From Marinococcus luteus (lineage in GTDB: Bacteria > Bacillota > Bacilli > Bacillales > Marinococcaceae), in the NCBI RefSeq assembly GCF_900106595.1, contig NZ_FNNC01000001.1, positions 372,001 through 436,000 on the forward strand: DNA of 64,000 bases, written 5' to 3'. Shown here one piece after another: positions 8,838 to 18,342 of this stretch; positions within the stretch are counted from its first letter, which is position 1, and every line of letters starts with the position of its first letter. Below the pieces are notes generated by a model. It was not told the origin of the DNA. It saw nothing but the letters and a program-made list of their open reading frames with translations, and searched no databases. The position numbers were made by a program, and so were the translations under genes.

Positions 8838-11354
8838 GTGTATACATATGAACCAATAAATTATCAGCATGACTTACCAATAAATATATTCACCCAGACT
8901 ATTGAACGCTATCCCTATCACTGGCACGAGGATCCAGAATTATTATTTGTACTGGAAGGTTCGTTAGAAGTACGATTAAATGGAAAAAATTATAAGTTGA
9001 ACGCCGGCGATTTGTTTTTTATTAATAGTAATGAACTGCACTTTCTTCATTCACTTGACCCAGGCAGAAGACCGCACATATTAGTATTGCAGATCAACAG
9101 TAATTATCTGAAACAAAAAAGCATCAATGTTAATAAAAAACGATTTTTCCTCGATACACCTTATTCATCTTCGGGTGAACGCGCTAAGATTCAACGCTTA
9201 AAACAGCTTTTAGCCTTCATTTTAGACCTGCTGATTAATAAAAAAGATAATCATGCTTTGAAAATTGAAAGTCTGCTTCTCGAAATAATAATTATACTAA
9301 AGGAAAATTTTGAATACTCAAATCAAAAACTTGATCAGCATCTACTCGACGATAACCGGCTGCTTGAAATAATGAAGTATATGAATGAACATTACAGTAG
9401 AAGTTCTTTGAGCCTTCAGGAAATAGCTGATGTTTTTTCTTTAAATTCGCAATATTTATCAAAGTACTTCAAACAGAGGGCGGGAACTTCTTTAAAAACA
9501 AAACTCGATACGATTCGAATGGATAAATCCCTATTTGTATTACAGACAACAACTAAAGCTGTAACAGAAATAGCGCTGGAGTTTGGCTTTCCCGATGCTA
9601 AATCTTATTACCGGGTATTCAAAGAACATATGCTTATGACTCCCGGCCAGTACCGTAAAAAATATCAGTTCAGCATAGATTATGATATACCAAAAAACTA
9701 TTTGAGCATTAACAGCCGGGAATCATTGAAAAAGCTGTTTTCGTACATGGATATAAAAACGACGGAAGAGAAGACAGTGAACCCTGAGTTTAAAAGCATT
9801 GATTTTTCTGAACCTACTAAAATCATACATCATTCCTTTACATCTTTAGCTACCTTTGGTGATGCCACACAGGCTTTGCGAAAAGACTTTGTGGAGCAGC
9901 TTCACCAGCTTCAAAAGGATATAGGCTTTCGCTATGTACGATTTCACAACATCTTCTCGGACGAGCTGGAAGTATATAATGAAAGGCCTGATGGTTCCTG
10001 GTACGTTAATTTCTTTCATATTGAAGCACTGATTGATCAATTTCTGGCAAATAACATAAAACCATTTTTAGAAATAGGATTTATGCCAAAGAAGCTTGCC
10101 AATAGCTCACACACTATTTTTGAAGGAAAAGCAACGGTCTCGCCCCCCAAATCAATGGAGCGGTGGCTGGACCTGCTGGAATCTTTTATCAGGCATCTAT
10201 TCAACCGTTACGGCTCCGAAGAAGTAAAAAGCTGGTATTTTGAATTCTGGAATGAGCCAGAAGTTGATTATTTCTGGCCTGGTTCAAAGGAAAAATTTTT
10301 TTCCTTTTATGCTCAAAGCTACCAACGTATTAAAGCGATCGATCCCGAACTTTGTGTTGGCGGTTTCGGTACTGTTGGCTTTGGCGGGAACAGCTCCTGG
10401 CTAAACGATTTTCATGAATACGCAGTTAAGGAAAATGTGGGTATCGACTTTTTTTCGTTTCACGTGTACAACCTGATGAATAACAAGAAGAGCGATACAG
10501 CTGATCCCTCTAAAAAAACGGGCAATGGCAGTAAGGTTACAGAATATCTGAGTAAGATAACAATGATTGGAGATGAAACTAACTTTACCCGCTCAGTAGA
10601 TAATATAATTAATCACACAAAAAGCTTAAGTACAATGGATCAGGAAAAATGGATCACAGAATGGAATGCAAATAGTGACCACGGTGACCCGCTTCATGAC
10701 ACCTGCTATATGTCAGCCTTCATTGTCAAAAATGTCGTACATAATTTCCAAAAAATACGTGGGATGGGGTACTGGACCTTTACAGATATTTTCCGGGAAT
10801 TTAGTAAAGAGCCGGCTTTATATCACGGTGGATTTGGATTAATGACATATAATGGTATAAAAAAAGCCAGCTATCATGCTCTTGCTTTTTTAAGTAAATT
10901 GGGAGAGGAACTTGTAACCATAAAAGAAAACATGATCGTGACAAGGTCGGCCGACAAGTTTCAGATCCTTCTGTGGAACTACAGTCATCCGAACCGTTTA
11001 TACAGATCGTTTGACTATTCCCAGTTAACTGCCACCAGTCGTTATAACGTTTTTGATAACAGCAGCGTGCAGTCCCTGCAGTTACATTTAAGCGGGCTGC
11101 AGGGAAACTACCGAATGAAAAAGCATTTTGTTAATCAAAAACACGGATCTTCCTACGACGCATGGGTGGAACTTGGGGCGCCAGAGATTATTGACCAGGA
11201 ACTGAAAAGGTACCTTCAGTCAAAAGCAGAGCCCGGGCTCCGAACCGATTATTTTAAGGCAGAAGATTCTCCTGTACTTCAAACCACACTCGACGCTCAT
11301 GAAATTCAATTGATTGAGCTTACAAAGGATCACAAAAAATGGAACGAAAATTGA
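8838..11354 (+). CDS. AraC-type regulator fused to a GH39 beta-xylosidase-like domain
   Basis: 838 residues. The N-terminus is a cupin sensor (PYHWHEDPELLFVLEG, HFLHSLDPGRRPHIL). Around residues 180-275 there is an AraC-type double HTH (SLQEIADVFSLNSQYLSKYF, then AVTEIALEFGFPDAKSYYRVFKEH). The C-terminal two-thirds resembles GH39 beta-xylosidases, with the acid/base motif WYFEFWNEPEVDYFW and a nucleophile-type WITEWNANSDHGD. There is no signal peptide, as expected for a cytoplasmic DNA-binding protein. I chose GTG 8838 (AGGTGGAGG just upstream) over the GTG at 8814. Codon use is more AT-rich than in neighbours. It may sense xylo-oligosaccharides through the hydrolase-like domain and control the GH3 genes downstream; inference. 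Confidence 0.88.
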   Translation: MYTYEPINYQHDLPINIFTQTIERYPYHWHEDPELLFVLEGSLEVRLNGKNYKLNAGDLFFINSNELHFLHSLDPGRRPHILVLQINSNYLKQKSINVNKKRFFLDTPYSSSGERAKIQRLKQLLAFILDLLINKKDNHALKIESLLLEIIIILKENFEYSNQKLDQHLLDDNRLLEIMKYMNEHYSRSSLSLQEIADVFSLNSQYLSKYFKQRAGTSLKTKLDTIRMDKSLFVLQTTTKAVTEIALEFGFPDAKSYYRVFKEHMLMTPGQYRKKYQFSIDYDIPKNYLSINSRESLKKLFSYMDIKTTEEKTVNPEFKSIDFSEPTKIIHHSFTSLATFGDATQALRKDFVEQLHQLQKDIGFRYVRFHNIFSDELEVYNERPDGSWYVNFFHIEALIDQFLANNIKPFLEIGFMPKKLANSSHTIFEGKATVSPPKSMERWLDLLESFIRHLFNRYGSEEVKSWYFEFWNEPEVDYFWPGSKEKFFSFYAQSYQRIKAIDPELCVGGFGTVGFGGNSSWLNDFHEYAVKENVGIDFFSFHVYNLMNNKKSDTADPSKKTGNGSKVTEYLSKITMIGDETNFTRSVDNIINHTKSLSTMDQEKWITEWNANSDHGDPLHDTCYMSAFIVKNVVHNFQKIRGMGYWTFTDIFREFSKEPALYHGGFGLMTYNGIKKASYHALAFLSKLGEELVTIKENMIVTRSADKFQILLWNYSHPNRLYRSFDYSQLTATSRYNVFDNSSVQSLQLHLSGLQGNYRMKKHFVNQKHGSSYDAWVELGAPEIIDQELKRYLQSKAEPGLRTDYFKAEDSPVLQTTLDAHEIQLIELTKDHKKWNEN

Positions 11355-11403
11355 ATATGTTTTAATTTTGCCAATACTAATTGAATAAAAGGTTAATTTT
11401 TGG

Positions 11404-11438
11404 AAAAGCATTCCTCTTCAAATGGGAATGTTTTTTTT
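11404..11438 (+). terminator. Terminator after the AraC-GH39 gene
   Basis: AAAGCATTCC pairs with GGAATGTTT across a short loop, followed by a long T run. Confidence 0.8.
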
Positions 11439-11482
11439 ATTTATTCTTTATATACTAATTGCAGTTAAGACATAGATAAAAA

Positions 11483-11496
11483 TGTCAGCGCTTACA
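11483..11496. promoter_or_regulatory. Candidate cre (CcpA) site ahead of the GH3 operon
   Basis: TGTCAGCGCTTACA fits the cre consensus TGWAANCGNTNWCA at every defined position but one, 24 bases before the start of the GH3 operon. Position and operon content (sugar hydrolases) suit carbon catabolite repression. Confidence 0.6.
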
Positions 11497-11519
11497 ATCA
11501 GGGGGGAGGGTTCATAATC

Positions 11520-14297
11520 ATGGACCGGTCAACATTTAAAAAGGCAGTAAAAGAACAAAAACAAGATGCCAAAAGGAAAGTTAAAGCATTAAGGGAAGAG
11601 AAAAAGAAACGAAAACCGCTTACCAGAGAAGAAAAGAAAAATCTTCGAAAAGAGGATAAAACTAAATTAAAGCAATGGAAGCAGGATATTAAAAATACCG
11701 AGGACAAAAAGGAAAAAAAAGCGAAAAAGAAAGGCTACAAAAAATACAAGAAAATCAGGCGGCGTCCGTACATACTAATGTCGTTATTACTGGTTATTCT
11801 ATTGATAGGAGGCACCTTTCTCAACTGGTATTTAAGCGCTACAGCGCCATTAACCGATGAACAGGCAGGAGCAGCGGAGGAATCAAGGGAGGTCGCAGAG
11901 CAGATGATGGAGGAAAGCATTGTCATGCTGAAAAATGATGATATTCTTCCGCTCGAAGATAAAAAGGTAAACGTATTTGGTACTGGTTCAGCGCGGCCGG
12001 TATTCAGCGGGGGAGGCGCCGGGTCTATCGATGACACGAAGGCTGACGGACTGTTTAAAGCGTTGGACGACGAAGGCATAAGCTACAATTCCACTCTTTA
12101 TAATGTCTATAACAACTATGAAAAAGAAGAAGTAGCTTCCACAGAAGATTTCGAGCCTTCGGATCCGTCACTCCTTCAGACCCTTCTTCCAAACGCGGTT
12201 GGCTTTTTGCCGTATAACCCGGAAGAAATGCCTGTTTCAGAGCTTCCTGATGACACCCTTGAGGAAGCAGTAAACTATTCGGATACAGCCATTTATACCA
12301 TTTCAAGAGTAGGTTCTGAAGCGGTAGACTTGTCAATCGAAGACACACAGCTAAGAAAAGAAGAGGAAGAAACGATTGCAGCATTAAATGAAAACTTTGA
12401 GCATGTCATTATTCTGGCAAACACGTTTAATGCCTTTGAATTTGGGTTTATTGAGGAATACGAAAATATTGACGCCCTTCTCTGGGTGGGGGGACCAGGG
12501 CAGTACGGAACGCATGCGATTGCCCGGGTATTAAATGGAGAAACCTCTCCGTCGGGAAAACTTCCGGATACTTACGCTTATAATGTTGAAAGCAACCCTG
12601 CCATTGAAAATACGGGGGACTTTGAATATGTAAACGAAAATGGGGAGGAGACCGGCCGTCATTTTGTTAACAACGAGGAAGGTATTTACGTAGGCTACCG
12701 GTACTATGAAACCTTTCTGACAGATGAAGAATATGAAGAAACTACTCAATTTCCATTCGGCTACGGGCTTTCCTATACAGAGTTTGATTGGAACGTTGAA
12801 GAAACAAACTTTACAGATAACGAGATTTCTTTTGATGTCAATGTTACGAATACAGGTGATGCTGCCGGCAAAGACGTCGTTCAGGTCTATTTTTCTCCTC
12901 CATACAGCGAAGGGGGCCTGGAAAAGGCTGATACGGAACTGGGAGGATATGCGAAAACCTCCGAATTGGATCCAGGGGAATCAGAAGTGGTGACTGTCAG
13001 TTTCCCGGTAAAGGACATGGCTGCCTACGATCAGGAGAATGAAGAAGCCTGGGTGTTGGAGGAAGGGGATTATGAGCTGAACGTTTCTTCTCATATCCGG
13101 GATATCAAAGAGTCTTCCACATACACAGTGGAAGAAACCGCTGTTTACAATGAAGACGGGGCAACTGGCACTCCAATTCAAAACCGGTTTGAAGACGCTG
13201 AAGGTGATTTAACGTATTTATCCCGGGCGAATCCGGAGGAAACCTATCCTGAGTCTCCTGCGGAAGACGACTTATTAATTCCGGACATTGTGGAGGAAAC
13301 CGCTGATTACGAGCATGAATCAACGACGGAGGACACTCCTCCGACGGATGTAGATAATGATATTATGCTGGAGGATCTTCAGGGACTGGATTATAATGAT
13401 CCTCTTTGGGAGGACTTTCTGGATCAATTTACCGCTGAAGAAATGATTAAATTAGCAGGTGATGGCGGCTACTGGTCTGTTCCTGTTGAACGATTAGGCA
13501 TTCCGGAAACATCTATGTACGATGGGCCTTCGACGATTAAAAACTTCTTTGATTCATGGTCCTCGGTGGCTTTTCCGGCGGGCATAAATGTGGGAAGTAC
13601 ATGGAACAAATCATTAGTTGAAAATATGGGTGAGTCCATGGGGCAGGAAGCCAATGCTTATGATGTGGAAGCTGTTTATGCCCCGGCACTTAATATGCAC
13701 CGCACACCTCTGGGAGGCAGAAACTTCGAATATTACTCGGAAGATCCGCATCTTGTCGGTGAAACAGGGGCTGCCTACATTAGAGGCTTGGAGAGCACTG
13801 ATACGACCGCTGTCATGAAGCATTTTGTTGGAAACGACCAGGAAACGAACCGGGCGAATAACGGCCTGTATGTATGGTCGAATGAGCAGGCTTTACGGGA
13901 AATTTATCTTCAGCCATTTGAAACCGCGGTGAAGGAAGGGGAGCCTCACGGAGCGATGTCCTCCTTTACAAGAGTAGGTCCTACATGGTCCGGCGGCAGT
14001 GACGAATTGCTGACTGGAGTACTGCGTGAGGAATGGGGTTTTGAAGGCTTCGTTATCACCGATGCGGGCATAGGACCGCAGGGTGAACACTTTGACCCGC
14101 TGCAGGCGATCCATGCTGGAAATGATATGATGCTTGCTTTTCCGATTAACCTGCCTACGGCAAATAAATTCGAAGAAGAACTGGCAGAGCACCTGGAAGA
14201 AGATGAAACAGAAACAGTGGCAGGGCTGAGAAAAGCAGTGCACAACATCTGCTACTACATTCTTCAAACAAATGAAATGAAAAAAGATGACGAATGA
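11520..14297 (+). CDS. Membrane-anchored GH3 glycosidase with swapped domain order
   Basis: 925 residues. Residues 1-82 are very Lys-rich with no signal peptidase site, followed by a transmembrane helix at about 84-105 (ILMSLLLVILLIGGTFLNWY), so the body is probably outside the cell on a basic cytoplasmic tail. The GH3 C-terminal sandwich domain comes first (ESIVMLKNDDILPLED; LWVGGPGQYGTHAIARVLNG), then FnIII-like beta segments, then an acidic linker, then the GH3 TIM-barrel (NMHRTPLGGRNFEYYSEDP; MKHFVGNDQE). The likely nucleophile is Asp 848 in FVITDAGIG. This inverted order is known in some GH3 enzymes. It lies 27 bases before a normal-order GH3 gene; they form one operon with a cre site ahead. 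Substrate unknown (beta-glucoside or beta-xyloside). Confidence 0.88.
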   Translation: MDRSTFKKAVKEQKQDAKRKVKALREEKKKRKPLTREEKKNLRKEDKTKLKQWKQDIKNTEDKKEKKAKKKGYKKYKKIRRRPYILMSLLLVILLIGGTFLNWYLSATAPLTDEQAGAAEESREVAEQMMEESIVMLKNDDILPLEDKKVNVFGTGSARPVFSGGGAGSIDDTKADGLFKALDDEGISYNSTLYNVYNNYEKEEVASTEDFEPSDPSLLQTLLPNAVGFLPYNPEEMPVSELPDDTLEEAVNYSDTAIYTISRVGSEAVDLSIEDTQLRKEEEETIAALNENFEHVIILANTFNAFEFGFIEEYENIDALLWVGGPGQYGTHAIARVLNGETSPSGKLPDTYAYNVESNPAIENTGDFEYVNENGEETGRHFVNNEEGIYVGYRYYETFLTDEEYEETTQFPFGYGLSYTEFDWNVEETNFTDNEISFDVNVTNTGDAAGKDVVQVYFSPPYSEGGLEKADTELGGYAKTSELDPGESEVVTVSFPVKDMAAYDQENEEAWVLEEGDYELNVSSHIRDIKESSTYTVEETAVYNEDGATGTPIQNRFEDAEGDLTYLSRANPEETYPESPAEDDLLIPDIVEETADYEHESTTEDTPPTDVDNDIMLEDLQGLDYNDPLWEDFLDQFTAEEMIKLAGDGGYWSVPVERLGIPETSMYDGPSTIKNFFDSWSSVAFPAGINVGSTWNKSLVENMGESMGQEANAYDVEAVYAPALNMHRTPLGGRNFEYYSEDPHLVGETGAAYIRGLESTDTTAVMKHFVGNDQETNRANNGLYVWSNEQALREIYLQPFETAVKEGEPHGAMSSFTRVGPTWSGGSDELLTGVLREEWGFEGFVITDAGIGPQGEHFDPLQAIHAGNDMMLAFPINLPTANKFEEELAEHLEEDETETVAGLRKAVHNICYYILQTNEMKKDDE

Positions 14298-14324
14298 TAC
14301 GAATCCTACAAGGTGGTAAACAGA

Positions 14325-16673
14325 ATGCTGAAAAACCAAACAATTATTGATCAGATGACGCTGGAAGAAAAAGCTTCCATGATGTCCGGAAAAAACTTTT
14401 GGAACACGCAGGACATCGAGAGGTTGAATATTCCTTCGATCATGCTGACAGACGGGCCCCATGGTTTAAGAAAGCAGGGGGGAAAAGCCGATCATCTGGG
14501 GTTAAATAAAAGTATCCCTTCCACATGCTTTCCCACCGCTGCCACGCTGGCGAACAGCTGGGATGAAAGCCTGCTGCACGATGTTGGTCATTATATCGGC
14601 AGCGAAGCCGTTGGTGAAGATGTAAGTGTATTACTTGGGCCTGGTTTAAATATTAAGAGAAACCCACTGGGCGGCAGAAATTTTGAATACTTTTCCGAAG
14701 ACCCTTTTCTTAGCGGTAAATTGGCCGCAAGCATGACGAGAGGCATTCAGAGCAATGGTATATCAGCATGCCCAAAGCATTTTGCTGTTAACAGCCAGGA
14801 GCATTTGAGAATGACCATCGATGAAATCGTCGATGAACGGGCTCTCCATGAGATATATTTAGAAGGTTTTCGTTTAGCTGTCGAAGAGGGTAAACCGAAA
14901 ACGTTGATGAGTGCCTACAATAAAGTAAACGGTGAATACGCCAATGAGCACTTGTATTTGATGCAGGAAGTGCTGTATAACCAATGGAATTATGAGGGCG
15001 TTGTCGTTACGGATTGGGGAGGAAACAATGATCGTATCAAGGGGCTGCTGGCGGGAAACCAGCTTGAAATGCCCTCGACTGGGGGCATCACCGATCAGGA
15101 GATTGTGCGCAAAATAAAAGCGGAGGAACTTGAGGAAGAGATCCTGGACGAAAGCGTGGACCGTCTGTTAACTTTAATATTTGAAACCCAGGTTACCGGT
15201 GCGAAAAAGCCAGTGATAGATACGCAGGCTCATCACCAGGCAGCAGTAGAAGCAGCGAAGCGTTCGATGGTTTTGCTTAAGAACGAACAGGATATTCTTC
15301 CGCTTAAAAATGAACAAAAGGTTGCGGTCATCGGTGATTTTGCAGCTGTCCCGAGGTATCAGGGCGCAGGAAGTTCCCTGGTACAGCCAACCACACTGTC
15401 GAGTCCATGGGAAGCGTTGCAGAAGACAACGTTAAATCTTTCAGGCTATGCAAAAGGATTTAAGAGGTTTGGTGGAAACAGCGCAAAGCTTAGGGGGGAA
15501 GCTGTTACGCTTGCCAAAGAGTCAGACGTTGTTCTGCTGTTTCTCGGTTTAGATGAAGGAAGTGAAGCGGAAGGCATAGACAGAGCGGATATGAAGTTAA
15601 GAAACAACCAGTTAAAGCTGGCCGAGGAGCTGACGAGCACTCATGATAACGTAGTTGTCGTTCTTTCAGGCGGTTCGATTGTTGAAATGCCTTTCGCTTC
15701 GAAAGTTCAGGGTATTATCCATGCTTATCTTGGCGGTCAGGGTATGGGAGAGGCTTTGTGTGATGTGCTCCAGGGGATATATAATCCAAGTGGAAAGCTG
15801 GCGGAAACGTATCCTCTCCAATACAACGATGTACCATCAGCTCCGTACTATCCTGGCTGGGAAGCAACTGCTGAACATAAAGAAAGTATTTATATTGGCT
15901 ACCGGTATTTTGAGACCAAAGAGGTGCCAGTGCTGTTCCCGTTTGGATTTGGGCTGTCGTACACCAGCTTTGAATACAGTAATATGAAGGTTAACAATGA
16001 GACTATTTCATTGACGATAAAAAATACAGGGGCCCGGGCAGGAGAAGAAATTGCCCAGCTTTACGTTGAACCGTTGGATTCGCAAATCTTTCGGGCCCGA
16101 AAAGAATTGAAGGGATTTGTAAAAGTACATTTACAGCCCGGAGAGGCTAGAGAAGTAACCATTCCGTTTAATAATAAACAGGCTGCCTACTATAACTCAG
16201 AGATTCACGCATGGTGCCTGGAAGGTGGAAGGTACACATTAAACATTGGGAGCTCTGTGCAGGATATAAGACTGGCCCAGACTATAACGATTGAAGGAGA
16301 GGGGCACCCTCTGCCCTATAATAAAGAAAAACTGCCTTCCTATTACAGTGCAGATGTGCATCATATAAGAGATGAAGAATTTCATGCTCTTTTGGGCTAT
16401 ACACCGCCTCCACTCAAATGGAACAGAAAGCAGAGCCTGAGCCATAACGATACACTTGCTCAAATGAAATATAAAAAAGGGCTGGGCCAGCTTGCCTATC
16501 TTTTAATTGTGTCGATAAGAAAAGGGTTGAAGGCAGCTAATGAGCCGTTACAGGCAAACAATGTGATGTTCATCATGAATATGACCTTCCGGCAGATTCC
16601 ACGATTTACAAGCGGTAAAATCAGCAAAAAAGCAGTCAGCCGTGTATTGAAAGTAATTAATTTAGGACGATAA
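14325..16673 (+). CDS. GH3 beta-glucosidase/beta-xylosidase, cytoplasmic
   Basis: 782 residues with normal GH3 order: TIM-barrel first (LTDGPHGLRKQGG; IKRNPLGGRNFEYFSEDP; CPKHFAVNSQEH), nucleophile Asp near residue 230 (GVVVTDWGGNND), then the sandwich domain (AAKRSMVLLKNEQDILPL), FnIII (VPVLFPFGFGLSYTSFEY) and a C-terminal extension of about 110 residues. No signal peptide, so it likely cleaves imported oligosaccharides. I chose ATG 14325, 9 bases after AAGGTGG, over GTG 14313. It is second in the operon. Confidence 0.88.
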   Translation: MLKNQTIIDQMTLEEKASMMSGKNFWNTQDIERLNIPSIMLTDGPHGLRKQGGKADHLGLNKSIPSTCFPTAATLANSWDESLLHDVGHYIGSEAVGEDVSVLLGPGLNIKRNPLGGRNFEYFSEDPFLSGKLAASMTRGIQSNGISACPKHFAVNSQEHLRMTIDEIVDERALHEIYLEGFRLAVEEGKPKTLMSAYNKVNGEYANEHLYLMQEVLYNQWNYEGVVVTDWGGNNDRIKGLLAGNQLEMPSTGGITDQEIVRKIKAEELEEEILDESVDRLLTLIFETQVTGAKKPVIDTQAHHQAAVEAAKRSMVLLKNEQDILPLKNEQKVAVIGDFAAVPRYQGAGSSLVQPTTLSSPWEALQKTTLNLSGYAKGFKRFGGNSAKLRGEAVTLAKESDVVLLFLGLDEGSEAEGIDRADMKLRNNQLKLAEELTSTHDNVVVVLSGGSIVEMPFASKVQGIIHAYLGGQGMGEALCDVLQGIYNPSGKLAETYPLQYNDVPSAPYYPGWEATAEHKESIYIGYRYFETKEVPVLFPFGFGLSYTSFEYSNMKVNNETISLTIKNTGARAGEEIAQLYVEPLDSQIFRARKELKGFVKVHLQPGEAREVTIPFNNKQAAYYNSEIHAWCLEGGRYTLNIGSSVQDIRLAQTITIEGEGHPLPYNKEKLPSYYSADVHHIRDEEFHALLGYTPPPLKWNRKQSLSHNDTLAQMKYKKGLGQLAYLLIVSIRKGLKAANEPLQANNVMFIMNMTFRQIPRFTSGKISKKAVSRVLKVINLGR

Positions 16674-16730
16674 CCAGGTGAAAGTGCGCTATTTTTGCAT
16701 TTCCCCCTAAGGTCGAAGGTTTCTCTTTAG

Positions 16731-16756
16731 CCCAGCCGTTACGGCTGGGTTTTTTA
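16731..16756 (+). terminator. Terminator of the GH3 operon
   Basis: CCCAGCCG-TTAC-CGGCTGGG-type stem (16731-16750) followed by T6. Confidence 0.88.
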
Positions 16757-16835
16757 GGTTGTTTGCATTTATGAGGAAAAAATAAAAATATTAGCTGCTT
16801 AGCAGAACCTTCGCACAAATAATCGGTATAAGAAC

Positions 16836-16862
16836 TAAAAAACGCGGGCCAAATGGACCGCG
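16836..16862 (-). terminator. Terminator of the P450 gene
   Basis: Read on the minus strand, CGCGGTCC and GGCCCGCG form a stem around a short loop, with a T6 run following. It lies 46 bases past the P450 stop. Confidence 0.8.
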
Positions 16863-16907
16863 AAAAACAGCTTTGTTTTTTTATGGGGGTAAGAGCCCAT
16901 GGCCGAA

Positions 16908-18164
16908 TTAGAATGTAACCGGCAGGGATTCGAGTCCCTGAGAAGATAAAGTGAAACTCCACGCTATCTTGTCCTGGGGATATTTCAGCTGCAGATGTGG
17001 CATTCTTCGAAAAAGCGTCGAGAAAGCCACATCTCCTTCCACCCGTGCTAGAGGGGCGCCGAGACACATATGAAGGCCCTGCCCGAAGGCAAGGTGACGA
17101 TCAATATCACGCTGGATTTCCAGGTCTTCCGCCTGCGTAAACTTTTCTTCATCCCGATTCGCTGATTTAACGATCACAAGGACCATGTCCCCTTTAGCAA
17201 TAAACTGTCCGGCGATCTCTGTATCCTGAGTTGCATAACGCGGGCCGACACTTGTGGACGTGCCATTGAAGCGGAGTAATTCTTCTACAGCTGCCGGAAC
17301 AAGGCTGAGATCATTTTTTAATGCCTGAAGTTCTTCCGGATGATCGAACAATTCAAAAGCACCAGTCGCAATCAGGTTGGACGTCGTTTCATGACCGGCA
17401 AAAATCAGCAGGGTGATCATCGAAATCAACTCTGATTCACTAAGACGGTCTTCCTCTTCTTCGATTGTTACCAGTTTACTTATTAGATCATTCTCGGGAT
17501 TTTGCCGCTTGTTTTCCACCAGCTGTTTCACATAATTACCAAACTCCTCCAGGTGTACGGCGACGGCCGGGTCCTGTCTTCCCCAGCCCAGGCCTTTCGC
17601 AATAGCCGAAGACCATGTCTGAAGCCTTCCCCGGTCTGCCTCCGGCACTCCGAGCATTTCACAAATGACGTTAATCGGTAGAGGATAAGCGTAATCTTTC
17701 ACGAGGTCCATTTCGCCGTAAGGCTCTACGTTATCAAGCAGTTCGTCTGCAATTTCCTGCACACGTGGACGCAGGCTTTCCATGTATTTCGGGGTGAAAG
17801 CTTTAGAGACTAAGGAACGGAGGCGCCGGTGGTCGAATCCGTTGACAAAAAGCATGGATTTTCCAGTAAAAAACGTATCCGGGGCCTCGTCATCCACAGA
17901 TCCGGACATGTTTTCCCGGACTCCTTCCGCTTCGATAGAGGAAGGATCGACGGTAAAGCCTTTTTTATCTTTCAGCACCTGCAGGGCTTCATCCATCTGA
18001 GTAACGAGCCATGCCTGATGATCCTCACTCCCCATCGGATGGGGAATGGATAACACCGATCCTTGCGCCCTTGCTTCGGCAAAAACCGAAAAGGGATCCT
18101 CCACACTCTTTCCGCTGAGTATTCCTAACACTCTTGTCTGTACAGAATCGTTGGGTTGGTCCAA
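16908..18164 (-). CDS. Cytochrome P450
   Basis: 418-residue soluble bacterial P450. The oxygen-activation helix reads FAGHETTSNL, the ExxR/PERF region is present (near RYATQDTEIAG), and the heme-binding loop is FGQGLHMCLGAPLAR with the ligand Cys near residue 367. It needs an outside ferredoxin/reductase; none is in the window. The start is TTG 18164 with AAAGGA upstream. It is divergent from a TetR-type regulator at 18343, which probably controls it; GAACA/TGTTC repeats lie between them. The substrate may be a fatty acid or xenobiotic; not determinable. Confidence 0.92.
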   Translation of the reverse strand: MDQPNDSVQTRVLGILSGKSVEDPFSVFAEARAQGSVLSIPHPMGSEDHQAWLVTQMDEALQVLKDKKGFTVDPSSIEAEGVRENMSGSVDDEAPDTFFTGKSMLFVNGFDHRRLRSLVSKAFTPKYMESLRPRVQEIADELLDNVEPYGEMDLVKDYAYPLPINVICEMLGVPEADRGRLQTWSSAIAKGLGWGRQDPAVAVHLEEFGNYVKQLVENKRQNPENDLISKLVTIEEEEDRLSESELISMITLLIFAGHETTSNLIATGAFELFDHPEELQALKNDLSLVPAAVEELLRFNGTSTSVGPRYATQDTEIAGQFIAKGDMVLVIVKSANRDEEKFTQAEDLEIQRDIDRHLAFGQGLHMCLGAPLARVEGDVAFSTLFRRMPHLQLKYPQDKIAWSFTLSSQGLESLPVTF

Positions 18165-18250
18165 AGTGATCGTCCTTTCGCCATTGAGATTGTATAGGAG
18201 GGATAGATTGATACCTATAAATCAAGTATACTAACAGTATGTATGATAAT

Positions 18251-18310
18251 GAACACATTGTTCGATAGAAACTTTTAAATAACGAACAGCTGCAGACATT
18301 TGTGTTCGTT
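18251..18310. promoter_or_regulatory. GAACA/TGTTC inverted repeats between P450 and TetR genes
   Basis: GAACA-CAT-TGTTC at 18251-18263, and AACGAACA (18281-18288) with TGTTCGTT (18303-18310). Four copies of the same half-site in a divergent promoter region suggest an operator for the TetR-type protein. Confidence 0.5.
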
Positions 18311-18342
18311 AGCCATAAAAATGTCACATTCAGCAGGGAGAA

